Of a stretch of DNA of 64,000 nt, positions 57,498 through 64,000 are shown piece after piece (within the stretch, counting starts at the first letter, position 1; each line of letters opens with the position of its first letter). The position numbers and the translations under genes are program-made. Origin of the DNA: Streptomyces massasporeus (GTDB taxonomy: Bacteria > Actinomycetota > Actinomycetes > Streptomycetales > Streptomycetaceae); the NCBI RefSeq assembly GCF_014648995.1, contig NZ_BMSE01000008.1:186001-250000 (forward strand), read 5' to 3'. The notes beneath the pieces are model-generated. The model ran no database searches and was not told the DNA's origin. It saw nothing but the letters and a program-made list of their open reading frames with translations.

Positions 57498-57584
57498 CCC
57501 GCCCCCTCCCCGGCTCCCTCTCCTCCCCCCGGCCCCTCCCCACCGTCCGCGCACCCACCGCACACCCCGCTCGGAGGCACCACC

Positions 57585-58928
57585 ATGATCACCGGCCACG
57601 GAAGACACCGTCGTACGGGCCTGACGGCCCTCGCCCTGCTGCCGCTGGCCGCGCTGGCCGCCTGTGGCGGCGGGAGCGGCGGCAGCGACACCTCCGCCGA
57701 GGAGGGCAGCGGAAAGGGCACCATCAGCGTCTGGGCCCACCAGGGCCAGGCGAGCGAGGCGACCGCGCTGCAGAACGCGGTGAAGTCCTTCAACTCCTCG
57801 CAGAGCGACGTCAAGGCCGAGCTGAAGCTCATACCGGAGAAGGACTACACGAAGACCATCACCGCCACCGACGCCTCCGAACTGCCGGACGTGCTGGAGT
57901 TCGACGGCCCGACGATGGCGAACTTCGTCTACAACAGCAAGCTCGCCCCGGTCGACGGCCACGTCTCCGCCAAGACCCTCGGCAACGTCACGGACGCGAT
58001 CAAGGCGCAGGGCGAGATCGACGGCAAGCACTACGGCCTGGGCATGTTCGACGCCGGGCTCGGCATGTACGCCAACAAGAAGCTGCTGGACGCGGCCGGC
58101 GTGACCTACCCGAAGAGTGTGGACGACGCCTGGACGGCCGAGGAGTTCGGCAAGGCCCTGAAGGCGCTGAAGGGCAAGGACGCCGACGGCAAGGTCCTCG
58201 ACCTCTCGGAGCAGTACGGCCTGGCCTCCGAATGGGGAACCTTCGGCTTCTCCCCGATCGTCTGGTCGGCCGGCGGCGGCCTGCTGAAGGACGGCAAGGC
58301 CGAGGGCGCCCTCGACAGCCCGAAGACCGTCTCCGCGATGAAGACCTTCCAGTCCTGGAAGCCCTACGTCGACCCCAACACCGACGGCAACGCCTTCGCC
58401 AAGGGCAAGGTGGCGCTGAGCTGGGTCGGCCACTGGAACTACCCCGCCTACAGCGAGGCCCTCGGTGACGACCTCGCCGTGCTGCCGCTGCCGGACTTCG
58501 GCAGCGGTCCCAAGACCGGCCAGGGTTCGTGGGCCTGGGGCATCGGCGCCGACAGCGAGAACGGCAAGGCCGCCGGAACCTTCCTGGACTACCTGCTGAA
58601 TGACACCAACGTCGGCGCCATGACGAAGGCAAACGGCGCGGTGCCCGCCACCAAGTCGGCCCTCGCCAAGAGCGAGCTGTACAAGAAGGGCGGCCCGCTC
58701 CAGCTCTTCGCCGACCAGCTGGCCAAGCCGTGCGGCGACAGCGACATCACCTCCTCCTGCGTCGCCGTCACCCGCCCGGTGACCGCCGGATACCCCACCG
58801 TCACGGCCAAGTTCAACACGGCCCTCAACTCGATCTACGGCGGCGCCGACCCCGGGGAAGCCCTGCGGAAGGCCGCCCGGGCCATCGACCGGGACTTCAC
58901 CGACAACGCCGGCTACGAGATCCCGTAA
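57585..58928 (+). CDS. Sugar ABC transporter solute-binding lipoprotein
   Basis: The 447-residue protein has a lipobox LAAC near residues 24-27 and the family-1 extracellular-binding fold: ISVWAHQGQASEATALQNAV, PDVLEFDGPTMANFVYN, GLGMFDAGLGMYANKKLLD, and SWAWGIGADSENGKAAGTFL. It captures an oligosaccharide outside the membrane and delivers it to the permeases encoded next. A GGAGGC site precedes the ATG. The sugar is unknown; the linked GH32/43-like enzyme is the best clue. Confidence 0.92.
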   Translation: MITGHGRHRRTGLTALALLPLAALAACGGGSGGSDTSAEEGSGKGTISVWAHQGQASEATALQNAVKSFNSSQSDVKAELKLIPEKDYTKTITATDASELPDVLEFDGPTMANFVYNSKLAPVDGHVSAKTLGNVTDAIKAQGEIDGKHYGLGMFDAGLGMYANKKLLDAAGVTYPKSVDDAWTAEEFGKALKALKGKDADGKVLDLSEQYGLASEWGTFGFSPIVWSAGGGLLKDGKAEGALDSPKTVSAMKTFQSWKPYVDPNTDGNAFAKGKVALSWVGHWNYPAYSEALGDDLAVLPLPDFGSGPKTGQGSWAWGIGADSENGKAAGTFLDYLLNDTNVGAMTKANGAVPATKSALAKSELYKKGGPLQLFADQLAKPCGDSDITSSCVAVTRPVTAGYPTVTAKFNTALNSIYGGADPGEALRKAARAIDRDFTDNAGYEIP

Positions 58929-59032
58929 CCCGCAGGACGCATCGGCCCGGGCGGGCCGTCGGTGACGTGGCGCCGCGACAGCGCGGCCCGCGTGCCGGCC
59001 GGGCCCGCCCCGCCGGGAAGAGGACCCCTGTC

Positions 59033-60025
59033 GTGAAAACCGTGGAATCCGCGCAGGCCGCGGGCCCAGACCGGGCGCAGGCCGTCTCGTCCGCACCCCC
59101 CGCCAAGCCCCCGCGTCCCGCGCGCGGCAACCGTGACCGGCTGCACGGGCTGCTGATGTCCGCCCCGGCCGTCGTCGGGCTGATCGCCTTCGTCGGCATC
59201 CCGTTCGGCTACGCCGTGGTGCTCTCCTTCTACAACGTCCGCCTCGGCTCGCCGCTGGAGCCCGCCTTCTTCGGCGTGGAGCACTACCGGCGGCTGTTCA
59301 CCGACCCCGACCTGTCCGGCCCGTTCCTGCGGGCGCTGCTGAACAACCTGACCTTCGCCGTCGTCGTCGTACCGCTCCAGACGGGTCTTGCGCTGGCGCT
59401 GGCGATCCTGCTGAACCGCAAGCTGAAGGCGATCGGCCTGTTCCGGTCCTTCTTCTTCATGCCGGTGGTCTTCCCCATGGCGCTGGTCGCCGTGATCTGG
59501 CGGCTGATCCTCGCCCGCAGCGAGCAGGGCCTGCTCAACTCCCTGCTGGACACGGTGACTTTCGGCAACTGGGGCGCCTTCGACTGGCTCGGCGACGGCC
59601 TCACCGCGATGGGCTCGATCATCGTGCTGTCGGTGTGGCAGGGCGTCGGCTTCCAGATGGTCATCCTGCTCGCCGGCCTCCAGCAGATCCCGGGCGAGCT
59701 CTACGAGGCCTCCGAGCTGGACCGGGCCTCGCGCTGGCAGCAGTTCCGGCACGTCACCCTGCCCGGCATCCGCGGCACCCTGGTGTTCGTCGCGATGCTG
59801 ACCTCGGTGCTGTCCTTCCGGGTCTTCGACCAGGTGTACGTCCTCATCCGCGGCGGCGGCCTGGACGAGGACGCCACCCGCACGGTGATGTACCAGGCCG
59901 TCACCACCGCCTTCGACCAGAACGACATCGGCCAGGCCTCGGCCGTCACGGTGGTGTTCTTCCTGATCGTCGTCGCCCTGACCATCGTCCAGCGCCGCGT
60001 CGTCCGGCCCGACAACGAGGACTGA
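59033..60025 (+). CDS. Sugar ABC transporter permease (MalF-like)
   Basis: The 330-residue permease has a polar N-terminal tail of about 40 residues, six membrane helices and the EAA loop YEASELDRASRWQQFRHVTL near residue 230 that contacts the ATPase. GTG at 59033 follows a GAGGAC site. It is followed 7 nt later by the second permease. No ATPase is encoded in the operon, as usual for Streptomyces importers that share the MsiK ATPase. Confidence 0.9.
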   Translation: MKTVESAQAAGPDRAQAVSSAPPAKPPRPARGNRDRLHGLLMSAPAVVGLIAFVGIPFGYAVVLSFYNVRLGSPLEPAFFGVEHYRRLFTDPDLSGPFLRALLNNLTFAVVVVPLQTGLALALAILLNRKLKAIGLFRSFFFMPVVFPMALVAVIWRLILARSEQGLLNSLLDTVTFGNWGAFDWLGDGLTAMGSIIVLSVWQGVGFQMVILLAGLQQIPGELYEASELDRASRWQQFRHVTLPGIRGTLVFVAMLTSVLSFRVFDQVYVLIRGGGLDEDATRTVMYQAVTTAFDQNDIGQASAVTVVFFLIVVALTIVQRRVVRPDNED

Positions 60026-60032
60026 CCCACCC

Positions 60033-60875
60033 ATGGCCATGACCCGTACGCCCGTGCGCCGCGTCCTCGACTACACCGTCCTGAGCGTCCTGGCGTTCGT
60101 CTTCGCCCTCCCCGCGCTCTACCTTTTCCTCGGCAGCCTCAAGCCGTCCGACGAGGTCCTGAACGGCCTGTCCGGCTTCCTGCCCACCCACCTCTCCTTC
60201 GACAACTACACCGCCGTCCTCGACAGCCTGAACTCCGACAGCACCGGCTACTTCTGGCAGTTCATGGGCGTGTCGGTGCTGCTGTCGTTCGTGGTGGTGA
60301 CGGGCGGGCTGATCGTCAACTCGATGGCGGCCTACGGGCTGACACGGCTGAAGTGGCGCGGGCAGAACGCGGTGTTCACCCTGGTCCTGCTGCTGATGCT
60401 GATCCCGTTCGAGTCGGTGGCGGTGCCGCTGTTCTACATGTTCAACGGCCAGCGCAACACGCTGCTCATCCAGGCGCTGCCGTTCGTCGCCAACGCCTTC
60501 GCGATCTACCAGTTCCACACGTTCTTCAAGAAGATCCCCACGAGCATCGAGGAGGCGGCCCGGCTGGACGGGGCGGGTCCCTGGCGCACCTTCTTCGCGA
60601 TCATCGTGCCGATGTCCAGGCCGGTGTTCGCCTCGGTCGCGATCCTCACCTTCCTCATCCAGTGGGGCTCCTTCCTGTGGCCGGTGCTGATGGTGTCCGA
60701 CCCGTCCGTGCGCCCCCTGCCGCTGGAGATGAGCGTCTTCCAGGGCCAGCAGCCGCCGGACTGGGGCCAGATCCTCGCCTTCGGAGTGCTGCTGGTGCTG
60801 CCCGTGCTGATCGTCTTCGCGTTCTTCCAGCGCTGGTTCGTCGAGGGCGTGGCGAGCTCCGCGGTCAAGGGCTAG
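60033..60875 (+). CDS. Sugar ABC transporter permease (MalG-like)
   Basis: The 280-residue protein has six membrane helices, an FLGSLKPSDEVLNG segment after helix 1, and the EAA loop EEAARLDGAGPWRTFFAIIV near residue 180. It pairs with the MalF-like permease. It is the last gene of the LacI-binding protein-permease-permease operon, and its stop is followed by an independent leaderless promoter. Confidence 0.92.
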   Translation: MAMTRTPVRRVLDYTVLSVLAFVFALPALYLFLGSLKPSDEVLNGLSGFLPTHLSFDNYTAVLDSLNSDSTGYFWQFMGVSVLLSFVVVTGGLIVNSMAAYGLTRLKWRGQNAVFTLVLLLMLIPFESVAVPLFYMFNGQRNTLLIQALPFVANAFAIYQFHTFFKKIPTSIEEAARLDGAGPWRTFFAIIVPMSRPVFASVAILTFLIQWGSFLWPVLMVSDPSVRPLPLEMSVFQGQQPPDWGQILAFGVLLVLPVLIVFAFFQRWFVEGVASSAVKG

Positions 60876-60899
60876 GGGGTCACCGTCAGTGACCGGATG

Positions 60900-60905
60900 C
60901 ATCCT
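60900..60905 (+). promoter_or_regulatory. -10 hexamer of the dehydrogenase gene
   Basis: CATCCT is followed by six bases and the ATG at 60912. It selects this start over the ATG at 60897, which lies upstream of it. Confidence 0.45.
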
Positions 60906-60911
60906 GGACGC

Positions 60912-63812
60912 ATGACGGATCTCGAAGCACGGCTGCGTGCCGTCGTCCGGGGCGAGGTCGGGTTCGACGTCACGTCCCGGGCGCTGACGACCATGGACGC
61001 GTCCAACTACCGGCGGGTCCCGGTCGGCGTGGTCGCTCCGCGTGACGCCGACGACGTCGCGGCGGTGCTCGCGGTGTGCCGGGAGCGAGGCGTGCCCGTG
61101 GTCGCCCGCGGCGGAGGCACCTCCATCGCCGGGCAGGCCACCGGCACCGGTGTCGTCCTGGACTTCACCCGGCACATGAACCGGCTGGTCGCCCTGGACC
61201 CCGAGGCGCGCACGGCCGTGGTGCAGCCGGGGCTGGTGCTGGACCGGCTCCAGGAGGCCGCCGCCCCGCACGGGCTGCGCTTCGGGCCCGACCCGTCCAC
61301 GCACAGCCGCTGCACGCTCGGCGGCATGATCGGCAACAACTCGTGCGGCTCGCACTCGGTGGCGTGGGGCACGACCGCGGACAGCGTGCGGGAACTGGAC
61401 GTCGTCACCGCGCGGGGCGGGCGGCTGCGGCTCGGGCGGGACTGGGCCGGGGCACCGGACGGACTGCGAGAACTGGCCGAGGGGGAACTCGCCCGGCTGC
61501 GCACCGGCTTCCCGGAGCTGCCCCGTCGCATCTCCGGTTACGCGCTGGACGCCCTGCTGCCGGAGAACGGCGCCGACGTGGCCCGCTCCTTCTGCGGCTC
61601 GGAGGGCACGCTCGGCGTCCTGACGGAGGCCGTCGTACGCCTCGTCGAGGCGCCACGCGCGCGTGCGCTGGCCGTGCTGGCGTACGCCGACGAGAGCGCG
61701 GCGGCCGAGGCTGCGGCCGGGCTGCTGCCCTTCGGGCCGCTCACGGTGGAGGGCATGGCGGCGGACCTGGTGCCGTCCACGGCCGAACTGCCGCGGGGCG
61801 GGGCCTGGCTGTTCGTGGAGACCGGCGGGGAGTCGGCGGGGGAGGCACGCGCGCGTGCGGAGGCGATCGTGCGGGCCGCCGACGTCCTGGACGCGCTCGT
61901 GGTCACCGACCCGGCCGGGCAGCGGGCGCTGTGGCGGATCCGGGAGGACGCGAGCGGTACGGCGACGCGCATGCCCGACGGGACCGAGGCGTGGCCGGGC
62001 TGGGAGGACTGCGCGGTGCCGCCCGCCCGGCTCGGGGCGTATCTGCGGGACTTCCGGGCGCTGATGACGGCGCACGGGCTGCGCGGCACGCCGTACGGGC
62101 ACTTCGGGGACGGCTGCATCCACGTCCGGATCGACTTCGACCTGCTGACGGCCCCCGGCGTCGCCCGCTTCCGCCGCTTCTCGGAGGAGCTCGCGGAGCT
62201 GGTGGTGGCGCACGGCGGGTCGCTGTCCGGGGAGCACGGGGACGGGCAGGCACGGGCGGAGCTGCTGCCGAGGATGTACGGCTCCGAGATGGTCGGCCTG
62301 TTCGAGCGGGTCAAGGGCGCGTGGGACCCGGACGACCTGCTCAACCCCGGGATGCTCGTCCGCCCCGCGCCCCTGGACAGCGGCCTGCGCTTTTCCGTCC
62401 TGCCCCGCGAGCCGGTCGACGTGGCCTTCGGCTACCCCTCGGACGGCGGCGACTTCTCGGCGGCGGTGCGGCGCTGCGTGGGCGTCGCCAAGTGCCGTAC
62501 GACCTCGGTGTCCGGCTCGGGCGTCATGTGCCCGTCCTTCCGGGCGACCGGCGCGGAGGAGCACTCCACGCGCGGGCGGGCCCGGCTGCTGCACGAGATG
62601 CTCGCCGGTGAGGTGGTGACGGACGGCTGGCGCTCGGAGGAGGTCCGGGACGCCTTGGACCTGTGCCTGTCCTGCAAAGGCTGCCGGTCGGACTGCCCGG
62701 TCGGGGTCGACATGGCCACGTACAAGGCGGAGTTCCTGCACCAGCACTACGCGGGCCGGCGCCGGCCCGCCGCGCACCACGCCCTGGGACGGTTGCCGGT
62801 GTGGCTGCGCGCGGTGTCCCGTACGCACACGGCACGGCTGGTCAACGCGCTGTCCGCGCTACCGCCCCTGGCCCGGGCGGCGAAACGGCTGGGCGGTCTC
62901 GCGCCCGAGCGGGAGATCCCACGGCTGGCGACGCGGACGTTCAGCCGGTGGTGGGAGGGGCGCAGGGCATCCGGCTCTTCCGCGGAGGGCCCCACCGCAC
63001 AGGGCGACCTGGTCGTGCTGTGGCCCGACACCTTCACCGAGCACCTCTCGCCGGGCGTGGGGCGGGCCGCCGTGCGGGTGCTGGAGGCGGCCGGGCTGCG
63101 GGTGGCGTTGCCGCCGACGCTGCGCCTGGAGAAGCCACCGGTGGGCGACGGCAGGACGGTCGCCCTCGACCCGCTGTCCCTGCTGCGCGGCCAGGGCCGG
63201 GTCTGCTGCGGGCTGACGTACGTGTCGACGGGGCAGCTGGACCGGGCCCGGGCCGTCATGCGCCGCACGCTCGACCTGATGGAACCGGTCCTGGAGACCG
63301 ACGCCCCGGTCGTCGTCCTGGAGCCGAGCTGCGCCGCCGCCCTGCGCACGGACGTACCCGAGCTGCTGCACGACGACCCGCGCGCGGCCCGGCTCTCCGC
63401 GAAGGTCCTCACCTTCGCGGAGACGCTGGAGCGCCACGCACCCGGCTGGACACCGCCGCGCGTCGACCGCCCGGTGACCGGGCAGACCCACTGCCACCAG
63501 CACGCGGTGCTCGGCGACGCCGCAGACCGCCGGCTGCGGGACGCGGCCCTGCTCACCGGCGAACTGAGCGGCGGCTGCTGCGGCCTCGCGGGGAACTTCG
63601 GCTTCGAGAGGGGCCACTACGAGGTGTCCGCCGCATGCGCGGAGGAGCAGCTCCTGCCCTCCGTACGGGACGCCCCGGACGGCACGGTGGTCCTGGCGGA
63701 CGGCTATTCCTGCCGCACCCAACTGGAGCAGCTGGCGGGCGTGCGGGGCAGGCACCTGGCGGAGGTGCTGGCCGAGGCCCTGGACGGGGACCCCGGGCAC
63801 GACGGGACGTGA
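60912..63812 (+). CDS. FAD-linked oxidase with Fe-S/CCG domains (D-2-hydroxyacid dehydrogenase type)
   Basis: The 966-residue protein combines an FAD-binding domain of the GlcD/D-lactate dehydrogenase type (about 20-440: VARGGGTSIAGQATGTGVV, the STHSRCTLGGMIGNNSCGS stretch, HFGDGCIHVRI, SGEHGDGQARAELLP) with a C-terminal Fe-S half. Cysteines 585, 588, 591 and 595 (CLSCKGCRSDCP) form one 4Fe-4S site, a second set lies in AKCRTT and VMCPSF, and two CCG motifs (CCGLTYVS, CCGLAGNFG) follow. It should oxidise a D-2-hydroxyacid such as lactate, glycolate or 2-hydroxyglutarate and pass electrons to the respiratory chain. Normally such halves are separate proteins. Confidence 0.9.
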   Translation: MTDLEARLRAVVRGEVGFDVTSRALTTMDASNYRRVPVGVVAPRDADDVAAVLAVCRERGVPVVARGGGTSIAGQATGTGVVLDFTRHMNRLVALDPEARTAVVQPGLVLDRLQEAAAPHGLRFGPDPSTHSRCTLGGMIGNNSCGSHSVAWGTTADSVRELDVVTARGGRLRLGRDWAGAPDGLRELAEGELARLRTGFPELPRRISGYALDALLPENGADVARSFCGSEGTLGVLTEAVVRLVEAPRARALAVLAYADESAAAEAAAGLLPFGPLTVEGMAADLVPSTAELPRGGAWLFVETGGESAGEARARAEAIVRAADVLDALVVTDPAGQRALWRIREDASGTATRMPDGTEAWPGWEDCAVPPARLGAYLRDFRALMTAHGLRGTPYGHFGDGCIHVRIDFDLLTAPGVARFRRFSEELAELVVAHGGSLSGEHGDGQARAELLPRMYGSEMVGLFERVKGAWDPDDLLNPGMLVRPAPLDSGLRFSVLPREPVDVAFGYPSDGGDFSAAVRRCVGVAKCRTTSVSGSGVMCPSFRATGAEEHSTRGRARLLHEMLAGEVVTDGWRSEEVRDALDLCLSCKGCRSDCPVGVDMATYKAEFLHQHYAGRRRPAAHHALGRLPVWLRAVSRTHTARLVNALSALPPLARAAKRLGGLAPEREIPRLATRTFSRWWEGRRASGSSAEGPTAQGDLVVLWPDTFTEHLSPGVGRAAVRVLEAAGLRVALPPTLRLEKPPVGDGRTVALDPLSLLRGQGRVCCGLTYVSTGQLDRARAVMRRTLDLMEPVLETDAPVVVLEPSCAAALRTDVPELLHDDPRAARLSAKVLTFAETLERHAPGWTPPRVDRPVTGQTHCHQHAVLGDAADRRLRDAALLTGELSGGCCGLAGNFGFERGHYEVSAACAEEQLLPSVRDAPDGTVVLADGYSCRTQLEQLAGVRGRHLAEVLAEALDGDPGHDGT

Positions 63813-63933
63813 GGCGTTCGGGCCACGGGACGGGCGGATCCGAGTGTCTGAGCCGGGTGAGGGACGTGGCCGCTCCTAGGCTCGCGGCACCAGTCTCCGC
63901 CCGCCGAGGGCCGCTGCTCGAAGGAGCCCGCGC

Positions 63934-64000
63934 ATGAGCGTCCGCGTCCAGCCGATCACCCGTGACGAGCACCTCGCGTTCGTCACGGCCCGCCCCTCCG
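63934..64000 (+). CDS. Start of a FemX/FemAB-like lipid II peptidyltransferase (3' end outside window)
   Basis: Only 22 residues are visible (MSVRVQPITRDEHLAFVTAR and two more). The pattern of a short strand followed by R-x-E-H-L-A-F and a Pro-Ser resembles the N termini of Streptomyces FemX-type enzymes, which add glycine to lipid II. An AAGGAG ribosome site lies 8 nt before the ATG. The short sequence makes the call tentative. Confidence 0.5.
   Translation, partial: MSVRVQPITRDEHLAFVTARPS

Noticed and set aside
1..64000. tRNA, rRNA, CRISPR arrays, attachment sites, replication origin
   Set aside because: No T-loop consensus with cloverleaf, no evenly spaced repeats, no integrase and no DnaA-box cluster were found by reading.

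Overview
The window is a stretch of a Streptomyces chromosome. The evidence is a very high GC content with strong third-position bias, GTG and TTG starts, mycothiol-type DinB enzymes, a SARP regulator, the futalosine menaquinone genes mqnB and mqnD, a CebR-type operator, and two rare TTA (bldA-type) codons. I read 63 genes, the first and last cut by the window edges. No tRNA, rRNA, CRISPR array, prophage or complete insertion sequence is visible, so this looks like core or near-core chromosome with accessory patches.

Layout. 0-7.7 kb: a partial CDP-glycerol-transferase-like gene, small conserved proteins, an RpiR regulator with murQ (cell-wall amino-sugar recycling), a DinB/GNAT fusion, an HD hydrolase, a second DinB enzyme and cutC. 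7.8-10.2 kb: a SARP/P-loop regulator and an SDR. 10.2-19 kb: three helicase-related genes (a HelD/HelR-like RNA polymerase motor, an XPB-type helicase, and an Ssl2-like/WYL protein). Between the last two lie an unusual UPF0114 membrane protein fused to an IstB-type ATPase and two tiny secreted peptides. 19-27 kb: membrane protein, HAD hydrolase, long cold-shock protein, mqnD-mqnB-lipoprotein operon, MFS exporter, DUF3027 protein. 27-32 kb: a repeat-rich intergenic tract, a 1042-residue sacsin/Hsp90-like GHKL ATPase, and two tandem secreted paralogues sharing an upstream inverted repeat. 32-44 kb: P-type ATPase, methyltransferase, purine permease, MarR/MFS pair, Uma2 nuclease-fold protein, GNAT, ThpR, aldo/keto reductase, AadA-like nucleotidyltransferase, SGNH hydrolase. 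44-49 kb: secreted propeller protein, MarR with divergent SnoaL-like gene, TetR with divergent DrrAB-like ABC exporter. 49-54.8 kb: CebR-box cellulase (GH5-CBM2), secreted S33 peptidase, SUMF1-domain protein, serC. 54.9-61 kb: GH32/43-type hydrolase divergent from a LacI regulator and a sugar ABC importer. 61-64 kb: a large FAD/Fe-S dehydrogenase and the start of a FemX-like gene.

Two themes recur. Around 20 genes carry a nAnnnT hexamer exactly 6-8 nt before the start codon, the signature of leaderless transcription, and this fixes several starts. Many regulator/target pairs (RpiR, two MarR, TetR, LacI, CebR) have inverted-repeat operators that can be read directly. The most unusual items are the TTA-containing UPF0114-IstB fusion next to two miniature secreted peptides, and the secreted paralogue pair with a nearly identical 31-bp hairpin upstream of each gene. 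Family names come from motif recognition in the translated sequence; no database search was possible.
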